Both the position numbers and the translations under genes were made by a program. Below, piece after piece: positions 16,631 through 26,956 of a DNA stretch of 51,007 nt (position 1 is its first letter; the number at the start of each line of letters is the position of its first letter). This stretch comes from Anaerovibrio sp. (GTDB lineage: Bacteria > Bacillota > Negativicutes > Selenomonadales > Selenomonadaceae), in contig JAFVER010000223.1 in NCBI GenBank assembly GCA_017475925.1, forward strand, positions 1 through 51,007. The letters are read 5' to 3'. The notes below the pieces were generated by a model. The model did not search any database. It was given only the letters and a program-made list of their open reading frames with translations, and was not told the DNA's origin.

Positions 16631-17308
16631 TTAATATCTTAGCATATCCTCACCGTACTGGTTAGGTCCTTCAGTTCCTTTTGCAAACAGCAAATACAGA
16701 CCAAAAATGATATTAACAATCGGTACTATGGTAAGAAGCACCATCCACCCTGATTTATCTAAGTCATGGGCACGCTTAACAGAGTTAAACCAGGACAGCA
16801 CAAACACTGGCACACAAAAAACATATGCTACCAGTTGAGCTGAAGCCTCATCCAGGTCCATGGCAAGAAGAGCAAAAAGTGCGCCTATAAAGGCCACAAC
16901 CCCTGACCCCAGCCCCAAAGCGAGGCTCCGTAAAAAGTATCTCATACGGTTTAGTCGACCGTTGTAGGTAGTCCACTTCAAAGATTCCTCAACACTTTCA
17001 GGCCGAATACCCGGCTGCATATATGGAGGATTATAACCAGCCTGCTGGCCATATGGGTTATAGGCCCCCTGCTGCTGATTGTTAGCCGGCTGTCCGTATG
17101 GATTATAGCCATTTTGGTAATTCACCGGTTGATTCGGCTGCTGCACCGGCTGATTAAAATTTCCTTGCTGCACTGGTTGGTTAAAACTTGCCTGCTGTAT
17201 TGGCTGATTTATCTGCTCAGCCTGAACTTCGAGCTTCTGTCCACATTCTGGACAGAAAGCAGCATTATCTTCTAATTTTTCTCCACAATTTGAACAAAAC
17301 TTTGCCAT
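16631..17308 (-). CDS. Zinc-ribbon, Gln/Asn-rich linker and DUF805 membrane protein
   Basis: 225 aa from the ATG at 17308 (GGAG 10 nt upstream); longer upstream frames have no ribosome-binding site. Layout: zinc ribbon FCSNCGEKLEDNAAFCPECG (residues 3-22), a low-complexity linker rich in Gln, Asn and Pro with repeats such as FNQPVQQ and YNPYGQ (about 27-105), then a DUF805 domain starting YNGRLNRMRYFLRSL with about four membrane helices. DUF805 proteins have no proven role. The zinc-ribbon fusion is a common Firmicute arrangement. Confidence 0.85.
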   Translation of the reverse strand: MAKFCSNCGEKLEDNAAFCPECGQKLEVQAEQINQPIQQASFNQPVQQGNFNQPVQQPNQPVNYQNGYNPYGQPANNQQQGAYNPYGQQAGYNPPYMQPGIRPESVEESLKWTTYNGRLNRMRYFLRSLALGLGSGVVAFIGALFALLAMDLDEASAQLVAYVFCVPVFVLSWFNSVKRAHDLDKSGWMVLLTIVPIVNIIFGLYLLFAKGTEGPNQYGEDMLRY

Positions 17309-17394
17309 AAAAATCATCTCCAAACATATTAATGTTTTTATTGTACCATTATAAAAATGATAAATCCACAAAAGCGACAATAATATTATGACAA

Positions 17395-17429
17395 AATATA
17401 GGCTCGTCAATACTTGACGAGCCTATATT
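17395..17429 (-). terminator. Perfect hairpin terminator
   Basis: A 16-bp perfect stem (17395-17410 with 17414-17429) has a 3-nt loop and continues into TATTTTG on the minus strand. It lies after the exported-protein gene at 17568 and the intervening repeat. Confidence 0.75.
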
Positions 17430-17446
17430 CAAATGGTGAAAAAACT

Positions 17447-17570
17447 ACCCTAAGCTAACAGACGCATTATCCAATCGGGTTTGCCTCCTGGGGGCTTCCG
17501 TAAAGCTCAGGATTTATTCGACTAGTATTCAGTGGGAGTCAAAAACTCCCACTGAATAAGTCTCATTTTA
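17447..17570 (-). repeat. Full-length hairpin module
   Basis: A full copy read on minus: TAAAATGAGACTTATTCAG, the stem CAGTGGGAG/CTCCCACTG, TAGTCGAATAAATCC, a second imperfect hairpin, then the CTGTTAGCTTAGGGT end. Its first three bases are the stop codon of the gene at 17568. Confidence 0.85.
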
Positions 17571-18164
17571 TTGCTTGTCTTTACTTACTGACGGCCAGCC
17601 TGTTCCAAGCTCAGAATATCCAAACCAATTTGCCTTGGAATCCCAGTTGAACCGATAACGTTTGGTACTATTTCCCTTTTCAAATGCCAACACCAAATCT
17701 CCATTTTTCAGTGCCACAATATACGGATATGCCCCAGCCTCATGGGCATAGTTTAGACTATCAATATAGACCATTAATTGCTTCTTAGTAGGTGAATACC
17801 CGTAAAGGCAGGCCCGGTCAATGGATTGTAGCGCATAAAACATATCGCCATTGCTGGTGTTTTTGAATACGCGGAAGGTGTAGCCATACTCTACCTTCGG
17901 TAAGTGTTCATCAGCTATCCGACTATCATCCATCCAAGCTATGAAATGCAACCGCTTATCATCAGTTGACTGCCAAAGCTTACGCACCTGAACCTTAAGT
18001 ACGCCATAAGGTGTAGTAAAGGTTTCTGACAATGCTTGATCATTTTTTAAATCCTCAGTGAAATTTTTTGCTTCATAGGTCATCTCATAGTATTCAGCAG
18101 CAAAGCACACTGTAGCAGATGCCAAAATCAGCAAACCAACAAAGATTGTAATCAATTTTTTCAT
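17568..18164 (-). CDS. Exported protein of unknown function
   Basis: 198 aa with a signal peptide (MKKLITIFVGLLILASATVC, cleavage after FAA at about 23). The mature part is beta-rich, with Tyr/Trp-rich segments (VRKLWQSTDDKRLHFIAWMD and NWDSKANWFGYSELGTGWPS). No family recognised. It is last in the run adaptor, RND pump, SYLF protein, this gene, all on minus with small gaps, so a role linked to the envelope is possible. Its TAA stop is the first triplet of the dispersed hairpin module, so the natural C-terminus may have been shortened. Confidence 0.7.
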   Translation of the reverse strand: MKKLITIFVGLLILASATVCFAAEYYEMTYEAKNFTEDLKNDQALSETFTTPYGVLKVQVRKLWQSTDDKRLHFIAWMDDSRIADEHLPKVEYGYTFRVFKNTSNGDMFYALQSIDRACLYGYSPTKKQLMVYIDSLNYAHEAGAYPYIVALKNGDLVLAFEKGNSTKRYRFNWDSKANWFGYSELGTGWPSVSKDKQ

Positions 18165-18219
18165 GTTCTATCCTCCTCACATAAAACATATGACAACACA
18201 CGCCTGCATATAAGTAATA

Positions 18220-18828
18220 TCAGGCAACCGGCTCCTTGCTCTTATCTACTTCCTGGTTCAATTTTTTGTATGGGTATATTTTCGTACCCTTTATGGAGGC
18301 ATCCAAGGTCAGACCCTTTTTGGTTATCTGATACACCCAAACACCATCCGCAGCCAGGGAAGCACCCTCCAAAGAATCACCGGTTTTTCCGTCCCTGGCT
18401 GCCGCCTCCGCCGAGGTAGCAAATTTTATTTCGCCGGAGATAAAGGAGTACCATGCTGGTGCCGTTTCGATGACAAAAATAAGATCGTACTCCTTCACCC
18501 CAAGACCTAAACCAAGACCCATTTCATTCATACGCATATAGACCTTTTCACCAGTGGCGTTGTTTATGGCCAGACCACGACCGTGGGCATCACCGAACAA
18601 GCCAAGCTTTATTCCTGTATTGCTCAAGGTTGCATAGGCGTAGCAATTCTGAATAACCTTTCTGGAGGATGGAACCTTTTCATACAGACTGGCTAACGCT
18701 TTATCAGATAAGGCATTAATCTCTCGCTGTTCCTTCAATATTTTTTCTGAGTCAGCTGCTGCCAAGGCTGTGGCCGTCATCAGACACAGCATAAGCACTG
18801 ACAACAGCCATATAGCCGCTTTTTTCAT
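18220..18828 (-). CDS. SYLF (Ysc84) domain exported protein
   Basis: 202 aa with a signal peptide (cleaved near TALAAAD). The body fits the SYLF/Ysc84 lipid-binding family: CYAYATLSNTGIKLGLFGDA, then GRGLAINNATGEKVYMRM, then GLGLGLGVKEYDLIFVIE, and the usual AWYSFISGEIKFATSAEAAA. In eukaryotes the domain binds phosphoinositides. Bacterial versions are usually periplasmic and of unknown role. It starts 13 nt after the RND pump gene and is probably in its operon. Confidence 0.8.
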   Translation of the reverse strand: MKKAAIWLLSVLMLCLMTATALAAADSEKILKEQREINALSDKALASLYEKVPSSRKVIQNCYAYATLSNTGIKLGLFGDAHGRGLAINNATGEKVYMRMNEMGLGLGLGVKEYDLIFVIETAPAWYSFISGEIKFATSAEAAARDGKTGDSLEGASLAADGVWVYQITKKGLTLDASIKGTKIYPYKKLNQEVDKSKEPVA

Positions 18829-18841
18829 ATACCTTCACCTC

Positions 18842-21800
18842 CTAAGTTCTTTTCCCCATAAGCTTTAGGGAAACCCATACTACAACTACATAGAGCACCG
18901 GAATAAGGAAAATTCCGAGGCAGGTAGCAAATAGCATACCACCTACTACGGCTGTTCCCATACTGTTTCTGGCAGCTGCTCCTGCGCCATGTGCCATGGA
19001 CAAAGGTAAGCAGCCAATAATAAAGGCCAAAGATGTCATAATTATTGGACGCAGACGCAAACCGGCTGCTTCAATGGCTGCTTTTACAGGCTCCATGCCG
19101 TGATCCACTCGGACCTTGGCAAATTCTACAATAAGAATAGCGTTTTTAGCAGCCAGCCCTATAATCATAATGACACCAATCTGCATATAAACGGTGTTTA
19201 GCAGGCCAGGATTCATATGGCCAAAGCTGGCCTCCAGCATCAGCAGAGCGTACTGAACGAAAAATGCCCCAAAAATTCCAGTAGGTACAGTCAAAAGTAC
19301 AGCAAAAGGAACACTCCAGCTTTCGTAAAGTGCAGCCAAGCACAGGAACACAAAAACCAGTGCCAAGGCCATAACCTGGCCGGTGGAGCCAGCAGATTTC
19401 TTTTCCTCACGGCTCTGTCCTGACCACTCTACGTTAAACCCAGCCGGAGCTGCCTGCCGAACAACCTCCTCCATGGCAGCAATGGCCTGACCAGAGCTGT
19501 AGCCTTCAGCAACGCTCCCCTGAATACTGATACTGCGCGTGCCGTTAAACCGGGAAATTATTGATGTAGAGGTAGAAATTTTAGGAGTAAGCAGACTGTC
19601 CAGCGGCACCATCGTGCCCTCGGCATTTCGTACATAGTTAAACTTTAATGCCTCTTTTTCACTTCGATATTGGGCATCGGATTGCATCATAACCTTGTAG
19701 GTACGCCCAAACTGAACAAAATCCTTCACCTGTGCCCCACCGTAATTTACCTGTAATGCCATAAATACATCAGAAAGGTTTATGCCCAGCTGCTTAATCT
19801 TTTCACGATTAATTTCAAATTTACAAATAGGGGAATCTATGGAATAGGTTGTATATACTCCAGCCAGTTCAGGACGCTGATTGGCTGCTGCCAATATCTC
19901 CTTAGTGATGGTATCGAGCTCTTTATCGGTATGTCCCGTCATGTCCAGAAGCTCCATACTCCAACCACCTACCATACCCAAACCTGGCAAAGCCGGAGTT
20001 GTAAAAGCCATAACACTTGCCTCCGGGTGATTGGCTCCCAAAAGGTTGGCCTTCTCCACAATGGAGCTTATAGCAAGATCTGGAGATGTTCGCTCACCCC
20101 ATGAATCAAGACTCACAAAAAACGTACCACTATTTGATTTAGCGCCAGAAGACAGCACATCATAGCCGGAAATTTTCATGACGTTTCTTACGCCAGGAAT
20201 TTCGCTCAGCTCCTTGCTTACTGCCTCCATGGTTTCATAGGTACGATTTAGGGAGGTTCCATCCGGCATGGTTACAGATGCTACAAAATAGCCCAAATCC
20301 TCATCAGGAACAAAGGTTGATGGCAGCAGCTTGAAGCATGCACCAGCCAACACACAGATAATCAACAGGGAAGCCACGCTTACCTTAACATGGCCAATAA
20401 ACCAGGCCACCGCACCTGTATAGCGATTTTGGGTACGCTCAAACCAATCGTTGAAGCCATCAAAGAACCGATCCAGAAAATTTTTCTTTTTGTTTGGATC
20501 ATGAGGCTTCATTAGGAGAGCACACAAAGCAGGTGTTAATGTAAGTGCAATAAAAGCGGAAAGTGCCATAGATACGGCTATGGTCAATGCAAACTGCCGA
20601 TAAAGTACACCAGTGGTACCACCCAAAAAGGCACAAGGAATAAACACTGCTGACAAAACGAAGGCAATGGCCACTACAGGGCCCTGCACCTCATCCATGG
20701 CAACCTCCGTAGCCTCCACCGGCCCCAGGCCCTCTTTTTTCATGTGGGATTCCACGTTCTCAATAACTACGATAGCATCATCAACTACCAGACCGATGGC
20801 TAATACCATAGCAAAAAGTGTCAGGGTATTAATGGTGAAGCCCAGTGCCACAAAGCTGGCAAAGGTACCTATCAGTGATACCGGAATGGCCAGCACAGGA
20901 ATCAATGTTGCCCGCCAGCTTTGGAGGAACAGGAATACAATGACAATAACCAGCATTAATGCTTCCTTGAAGGTATTCACTACTTCGCCGATGGACTCGT
21001 TAATATATTCCGTATTATCAATAACCGGCTTATAAACTAAATCATCCGGGAAATTCTTTGACGCTTCTTCCAAAACATTCTTTACTTCGGCAATAGTTTC
21101 CATGGCATTAGCATCATCGGTGAGCTTAATACCATAGCCTGCAGCCGGAGCACCGTTGGCATCGGCAATCATAGAGGTTGACGCAGCTCCTGTTTCGACC
21201 CGTCCAACATCTCTAATACGTACAAAAGAACCATCCGCATTGGCACTTATGATGACATTTTCAAAATCCTGCGGTGTAGTAAGACGTCCCTCCACGTTGC
21301 CGGTGTATTGTTTTTCCTGATTACGCGGCGTAGGAAGCTGTCCAATGGTTCCAGCCGGAGCCTGTACATTTTGCTCAACAATCGCGTTTGACACATCATC
21401 AACAGTCAGTCCCAAATCCGAAAGGCGGGCTGGGTTAAGCCAAATGCGCATAGCATACTTCGACCCGAATGGAGTAACATCACCTACACCCTTAATGCGT
21501 TTAAGGGCATCTACGATGTAAATATCAGCGTAATTCATAATGAATGTACGCTTAAAGGTTCCGTTAGGAGAATACAAAGCAAACATATAGGCCATATCAC
21601 TGGAGGCCTTTTTTGTTGTAACACCCACAGTTTGAACAGCTGACGGCAGACTGGCATTGGCTATGGAAACATTATTCTGCACCAGTACTGCATCCATATC
21701 ACTGTTGGTGCCAAGCTCGAATTTTACACTAAGTTCATAGGCTCCTGTATCATCAGAGCTGGAATTCATGTAATCCATGCCCTGGGTACCGTTGACCTGC

Positions 21801-22000
21801 TGTTCAATTACCTGGGCTACCGTTTGATTGATAACACCGGCATTAGCCCCGGTATAATTTGTACTAACAGCAACTGTAGGTTGGGTAATCTGTGGATATT
21901 GAGCAATCGGCAGACTCAAGCCGGAAATTACTCCGATAATTACAATAATAATGGAGATGACAATAGCAAAAATAGGACGATGAATAAAAAATCGTGACAC
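18842..22000 (-). CDS. RND-family multidrug efflux permease (HAE1, AcrB/MexB type)
   Basis: A 1052-aa inner-membrane proton/drug antiporter, full length for HAE1. The N-terminus MSRFFIHRPIFAIVISIIIV is canonical. The proton-relay Asp pair is in GLVVDDAIVVIENVE (helix 4) and the Lys in GLAAKNAILIVEFAKV (helix 10). Two large periplasmic loops, each followed by membrane bundles, show the internal duplication. It pairs with the adaptor 13 nt upstream. No TolC/OprM-type outer-membrane channel is encoded in the window, so the channel must be elsewhere. Its presence requires an outer membrane. Confidence 0.96.
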   Translation of the reverse strand: MSRFFIHRPIFAIVISIIIVIIGVISGLSLPIAQYPQITQPTVAVSTNYTGANAGVINQTVAQVIEQQVNGTQGMDYMNSSSDDTGAYELSVKFELGTNSDMDAVLVQNNVSIANASLPSAVQTVGVTTKKASSDMAYMFALYSPNGTFKRTFIMNYADIYIVDALKRIKGVGDVTPFGSKYAMRIWLNPARLSDLGLTVDDVSNAIVEQNVQAPAGTIGQLPTPRNQEKQYTGNVEGRLTTPQDFENVIISANADGSFVRIRDVGRVETGAASTSMIADANGAPAAGYGIKLTDDANAMETIAEVKNVLEEASKNFPDDLVYKPVIDNTEYINESIGEVVNTFKEALMLVIVIVFLFLQSWRATLIPVLAIPVSLIGTFASFVALGFTINTLTLFAMVLAIGLVVDDAIVVIENVESHMKKEGLGPVEATEVAMDEVQGPVVAIAFVLSAVFIPCAFLGGTTGVLYRQFALTIAVSMALSAFIALTLTPALCALLMKPHDPNKKKNFLDRFFDGFNDWFERTQNRYTGAVAWFIGHVKVSVASLLIICVLAGACFKLLPSTFVPDEDLGYFVASVTMPDGTSLNRTYETMEAVSKELSEIPGVRNVMKISGYDVLSSGAKSNSGTFFVSLDSWGERTSPDLAISSIVEKANLLGANHPEASVMAFTTPALPGLGMVGGWSMELLDMTGHTDKELDTITKEILAAANQRPELAGVYTTYSIDSPICKFEINREKIKQLGINLSDVFMALQVNYGGAQVKDFVQFGRTYKVMMQSDAQYRSEKEALKFNYVRNAEGTMVPLDSLLTPKISTSTSIISRFNGTRSISIQGSVAEGYSSGQAIAAMEEVVRQAAPAGFNVEWSGQSREEKKSAGSTGQVMALALVFVFLCLAALYESWSVPFAVLLTVPTGIFGAFFVQYALLMLEASFGHMNPGLLNTVYMQIGVIMIIGLAAKNAILIVEFAKVRVDHGMEPVKAAIEAAGLRLRPIIMTSLAFIIGCLPLSMAHGAGAAARNSMGTAVVGGMLFATCLGIFLIPVLYVVVVWVSLKLMGKRT

Positions 22001-22013
22001 TACTATCGCCTCC

Positions 22014-23204
22014 TTATGATTTATCTACAATTTCCAAGGTTTCCTTGATGGAGAAGCCCATATCCTCAGCTGTCACCATAGTAACATCAAGGTCTTTTCC
22101 GGATTGCAGATTAGTCAATCCTTCCACAATAACCACATCAGAGTCTGAAAGACCGCTTTCTACAATGTAATAGCTGCCAACCTTCTCACCAAGCTTAACC
22201 TTTTTGGAAACTGATTTTCCATCGCTCCCCACTACCAATACAAAGGATTCATCCAATAGCTGCTGCACGGCACGCTGCGGAACAAGCATAGCATTCGACG
22301 CAACAACACCTACAAAATGAACCTGGGTAAACATACCAGGAAGCAAAAGCCCCTGTGGATTTGGCATAAGGGCCTTAATGGTAAGTGAGCCAGACTTTTC
22401 AGACAAAGCACGGTCTGATGTTATAATTTCCCCCTCATATGGATACTCTCTACCATTGCTTAACGTAATTTTAACTTTAGGCAATACAATGTTGCTTTCA
22501 CTTGGCACGACACCAGTTTCAAACGCATCAGCCAGGACATTGAGATATTCGGTTTCACTGATGCTGAATTGTACAAATATCGGATCCATTGATCCAATAG
22601 TAACCAGATTAGTCACACCTGACGTTGCGTAGGTTCCAACTGCCACATCATCTACAGCAGCCCTGCCGGACATAGGGGCATATACTATAGTATCATCCAA
22701 ACACTCCTGAGCCTTTTGTACAGCCGCCTGTTCAGATTCTACCGTAGCTATTTGGCCATCCACATAGGCCCGTTTATTGGTAAGGGCCTGCTTGGAAATA
22801 GCCCTATCCTGCCACAACAGCTCATTTCTTTCCAGCTCTTCTCTGGCATTTCTCAAAACAGATTCTTCCTTGTGAAGCTTTGCCTTTGCTTCTATAACCG
22901 CAATTTCATATTGTCGGGAATCAATCCGATAAAGCGGTTGACCAGCACGAATAAAATCCCCACCCTGAAAATATTTTTCCAGGATACTTCCCGATACCCT
23001 GGAATGTACCTGTACTTCCTCTTGACCCTGCAAATGTCCAGGAAAGCTGTAGGCTACCGGCGTATTCTGCCGCAAAACCTTCATTGCCTTTACCGGTACC
23101 TTGTCGGCTGTCGCTTCCTCCTCGCTACCACAACCGGTCAAGAGAACACTTGCCATCAGCAAAAAAATTGCTATCAGTCCTCTTACCATTTTACAATATT
23201 GCAT
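22014..23204 (-). CDS. RND efflux periplasmic adaptor (AcrA/MexA type lipoprotein)
   Basis: 396 aa from the ATG at 23204, which has GGGGGA 6-7 nt upstream. A lipoprotein signal ends in the lipobox LLTGC. Then come the first beta-barrel/lipoyl half (VQVHSRVSGSILEKYFQGGD), an alpha-helical hairpin with a coiled coil (about residues 100-165, AKLHKEESVLRNAREELERN), the second lipoyl half (DDTIVYAPMSGRAAVDD) and the C-terminal barrel (LLPGMFTQVHF). It is first in the pump operon. No adjacent regulator gene was seen. The 323 bp upstream hold only the terminator of the next unit. Confidence 0.94.
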   Translation of the reverse strand: MQYCKMVRGLIAIFLLMASVLLTGCGSEEEATADKVPVKAMKVLRQNTPVAYSFPGHLQGQEEVQVHSRVSGSILEKYFQGGDFIRAGQPLYRIDSRQYEIAVIEAKAKLHKEESVLRNAREELERNELLWQDRAISKQALTNKRAYVDGQIATVESEQAAVQKAQECLDDTIVYAPMSGRAAVDDVAVGTYATSGVTNLVTIGSMDPIFVQFSISETEYLNVLADAFETGVVPSESNIVLPKVKITLSNGREYPYEGEIITSDRALSEKSGSLTIKALMPNPQGLLLPGMFTQVHFVGVVASNAMLVPQRAVQQLLDESFVLVVGSDGKSVSKKVKLGEKVGSYYIVESGLSDSDVVIVEGLTNLQSGKDLDVTMVTAEDMGFSIKETLEIVDKS

Positions 23205-23402
23205 ATCCAATCCCCCTTATTTCCATATATATTAGGTCATGCTGATGGTACACCAGCGCTACCATGCAACATATGAAAAATGAAAAATATATAATGGTTA
23301 CTATCCCCCTTTTAACATTGTAAAATTATTTTTTTCAAAAATCAAAGGCGTTCTAGGTTGTCACATGGTCATAATAATATTTTCCATAATATAAACTTAT
23401 TT

Positions 23403-23446
23403 AGAAAAAGGGATTAATATCCGTGCCAACTGAATTAATCCCTTTT
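23403..23446 (-). terminator. Terminator near the chemoreceptor and pump units
   Basis: GGGATTAAT and ATTAATCCC (23410-23418, 23434-23442), flanked by A5 and T4, form a hairpin able to end the chemoreceptor transcript coming from 23528. Confidence 0.75.
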
Positions 23447-23527
23447 CTGCCTTTATCCAAATAATGACCCTACCTAAGCACATCACTTTCAAAAATGATG
23501 TATTGGCATTAACAACAATTCATTATT

Positions 23528-25501
23528 TTATACCTGGAACTCACCAATCATGTCATTCATGTCAGTTGCCATCTTAGCAAGGGCATGGGAGGCAGCGGCA
23601 ATTTCTTCGTTGGAAGCGGACTGCTGCTGAGTCGTTCCGGCAATCATACTCATATGATCCGCCGTCTGACGGCTCACTTCATCAATAGCATCTACAGCCT
23701 TAACAATCTTGGCTGCACCATCTGATACCGTCTGAACAGAATTGTTGATTTCTTTCATGGAATCTCCAATACCATTTACCTTGTTCATTATTTCAGTAAA
23801 CTGAACACCAACCTCACGAATAGCCTTGGTTCCCTGTTCAACCTCAATGGTCCCCTGCTCCATAGAGCCTACCGCTCTGTCAGTATTCTCCTGAATAGAA
23901 GCAATCCTTGCTTTAATCTGCTCAGCGGACTCCTTGGACTCAGTAGCAAGCTTTCTGACCTCCTCTGCTACTACAGCGAATCCACGGCCCTGTTCACCGG
24001 CACGGGCTGCCTCAATAGCAGCATTGAGAGACAACAGATTTGTCTGTTCTGCAATTGAGGAAATAGCCTCAACAATCTGACCAATCTGCTTGGAATTCTC
24101 ACCCAATTCCTTTACAACCTCTGCGGACTGAAGAACACTCTCCTCCAAACGGCCCATCTTTTCCATAGCATTCTTCATGAGCTCGGAACCATCCTGAGCT
24201 GACTGAGCAGTTTCCCTTGATACCTCAGATGCCTCATTGGTCCGTGCAGTCATCTGCTCAATATCGTTATAAACGTTGTCAACGCTCTCTTTAGCAACAT
24301 TAACATCACTGAGCTGCTGTTCCATATTATGGCTAACCTTTGCAACGGTCTCAGCGGCCTGAACTGAGGATTCAGCACTTTGCTGGGCGTTGGCTGTCAG
24401 CTCCTCTGATGAAGCCGCCACCTGCTCTGCAGTATGGGCCATGGAGCTTATCAGCTTAGCCAGCTGGGATCTCATTGTATTAAAGGCCACTACCAGGGAG
24501 CCAATTTCGTCTTCAGAGGACTTCCTGATATCCTGCAAGCGGAGATTACCCTTTGCCAGCTGGTCAGCATGTTCCTTCAAGGTAACGATAGGAGTTGTTA
24601 TCATAGTAGCGAACTTCATGCACATTGCTATTACGATGATAAAACCAACAACGGTAAGTATACCATAGGTAATCTTAATATTAGACACTGGAGCAAATAC
24701 ATAATCATAAGGTACAGACAAACCGAATACCCAGCCATTTGAAGGCATCTTCATGTAGCCAAATACCTGCTCACCATTCTCACCTTCATAAATAAAGAAA
24801 CCACTGTCATTTTTCATTATTTCGTCAAAACGCTCGCCAATACCCTTTACCTTACGAACATCCGACATAATTTCCTCATTGCCGGCAGTGCCAAGAATAG
24901 CACCATTGCCGTCAAAAACTATACCCTGGCCGGCTTCACCGCGGTATTTAGCATTCTTTGCCCGCTCACTAACAACATCAAGGGCAATATCAGTACAGAG
25001 TACACCATAGAAGCCACCACTTCCATTAAATGGAGAAACCGCCGATACAACCAGCTTGCCGGTATTACGGTCTACATACGGGTCAGTAAATACTGTCTTA
25101 CCTGCTTTTTTTGCATCATTATACCAAGGACGCTCCTTTGGTATGAGCTTTCCAGTCATTACACCGCCATAAAAGGAGGCAAAAAAATCATCCTCAGTAC
25201 CAATATTCAGGTCAAGAATTTCCTTGTCAGAAGAGATTGAAGACAGAGAATCAACTGACTCAATCCTAGTTCTGTCTCCCTTAAATGAGGACATAAGATT
25301 GGCGGCGTAGGTAGCTGACGCTTTCTTTTCCTTAAACCAACCATCTAGCTCCGCAGCTTCATTTCCAACAACTGCGGTTAATTCAGCCTCAACGCTTGCT
25401 TCCAAACTCCTATCCGCTGTAACAAAGCCGATGATTTACACTAACGCCATCAGGAAGCCAATTACGGCGGCAAATATTTGGAATTTTCTTTTAATCCCCA
25501 T
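23528..25501 (-). pseudogene. Methyl-accepting chemotaxis protein with an in-frame stop in its first helix
   Basis: ATG at 25501 (GGAGG upstream) opens MGIKRKFQIFAAVIGFLMAL, then V and a TAA stop (25438-25436), then [18 protein letters not shown] and the full receptor. The remainder is intact: dCache sensor domain with a typical [10 protein letters not shown] segment, second membrane helix near AVGFII-like [19 protein letters not shown], and a signalling domain with the hairpin tip [24 protein letters not shown] start at 25405 would give a 625-aa protein without the first anchor helix. The stop is a single-codon lesion, so decay, readthrough or a sequencing error are all possible. Confidence 0.8.
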
Positions 25502-25782
25502 ACTTACAACCTCCATTTTTTTATGAGCAACGATTACAATATATTAGAACTGTTGAATCGCCGACGCTAACAACTATTACGCTTAATATAATTCGACAGG
25601 TATATTTTTTCTCCTGCAAAAATCTCAAACAGTATATAATTAAACAACAATAGTCATTTTATTTTATAAACAAAATATACTATTATTTATCAAATAAAAT
25701 TTAATATATATCATGGCATTTATTAAAATTTGAAAGATAGCTGAATATGGGTGGAAGATTAATCAATACTCCCAAGAGCTCA

Positions 25783-25824
25783 TAAAAATAGGCGAACTGG
25801 AAATCACCTGTTCTCCAGTCCGCC
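25783..25824 (-). terminator. Terminator after trpD
   Basis: GGCG.ACTGGA pairs with TCCAGT.CGCC (25791-25801 and 25814-25824), followed on minus by TATTTTTAT. The rest of 25502-25845 is AT-rich with no gene seen. Confidence 0.75.
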
Positions 25825-25845
25825 ATGTCACATTAAAATAACGAT

Positions 25846-26862
25846 TTAGTTGTTGGTACCGTCCCGGAACAGCTCCACCTGCTTCATTGCCCTGCCGCTT
25901 TTTATCATTTCCCTGGCTACCGTAAGGCCCTCCGCTATACTATCAGCCTTGCCACCTACATAGATAGCTGCCGCTGCATTTAAAAGCACAATATCGGTCT
26001 TTGGCCCAGCTGCACCATTTAAAATATCCAAGGTGTATTGAGCATTTTCCTCTGGACTGCCACCCTCAATATCCGTTTTTTTGCACGGAGTAAAGCCAAA
26101 ATCCTCCGGCTTAATTGCATAATTCTTCAGCCATCCATCCTTAAACTCACAAACGCTTGTTGGTGCACTCATGGAGATTTCATCCAGACAATCCTGCCCA
26201 TGTATAACCATCCCTCGTCTTACCCCTAAATCCATCATTACCTGGGCAAGGGGGGTAAGAAGATATTCATCATATACTCCCAACAGCATATATTTAGGAT
26301 GAGCCGGATTGGTTAGCGGACCTAAAATGTTAAACACTGTACGAATCCCCAGCTCCTTTCTTATAGACCCTACGTATTTCATAGAGCCGTGAAACTTCTG
26401 GGCAAACATAAAGCAAAGATTGATTTCCTTCAACAATTTGGCACATTTTTCTGGCTCTACATCCAGCTTTATGCCTAGAGCCTCCAAGCAGTCAGCCGCC
26501 CCTGAGCGGGATGATGCGGCCCGATTTCCATGCTTAGCTACCTTTACACCAGCGGCAGAAATTATAAAGGCCGCTGTAGTAGAAATATTTATACTCCCCG
26601 AATGGTCACCGCCAGTTCCCACTATTTCAAGAACATCCATATCATGCTCTACCCGTAGGGCATGATCCCGCATGGCTGCCGCTGAGCCAGATATTTCCTC
26701 AATGGTTTCAGCCTTGGTGCTCTTTGTTGACAAAGCCGCCAAATAAGCTGCGTTTTGCACTGGGGTGGTTTTTCCACTCATTATTTCATTCATTACTTCA
26801 TATGCTTCATCGTAGGTCAAATCCCCCTTCCCTACGATTTTCTTTATGGCCTCAGCTATCAT
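25846..26862 (-). CDS. trpD: Anthranilate phosphoribosyltransferase
   Basis: A 338-aa tryptophan-pathway enzyme joining anthranilate to PRPP. Motifs: [20 protein letters not shown] (PRPP loop with GTGGD and the NxST run), [20 protein letters not shown], then [20 protein letters not shown]. The length is normal. It stands alone here, with no other trp genes, and a terminator follows. The solitary position leaves open a role in another pathway, but the motifs are those of true TrpD. Confidence 0.93.
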   Translation of the reverse strand: MIAEAIKKIVGKGDLTYDEAYEVMNEIMSGKTTPVQNAAYLAALSTKSTKAETIEEISGSAAAMRDHALRVEHDMDVLEIVGTGGDHSGSINISTTAAFIISAAGVKVAKHGNRAASSRSGAADCLEALGIKLDVEPEKCAKLLKEINLCFMFAQKFHGSMKYVGSIRKELGIRTVFNILGPLTNPAHPKYMLLGVYDEYLLTPLAQVMMDLGVRRGMVIHGQDCLDEISMSAPTSVCEFKDGWLKNYAIKPEDFGFTPCKKTDIEGGSPEENAQYTLDILNGAAGPKTDIVLLNAAAAIYVGGKADSIAEGLTVAREMIKSGRAMKQVELFRDGTNN

Positions 26863-26956
26863 AAAACCAACTTCCTTTCATAAAAACACTCTCTACATTC
26901 TAATATATAGTAATGTAACTTTCAATATTTTTTGTGCACTGTGAAAGGAATATTTT

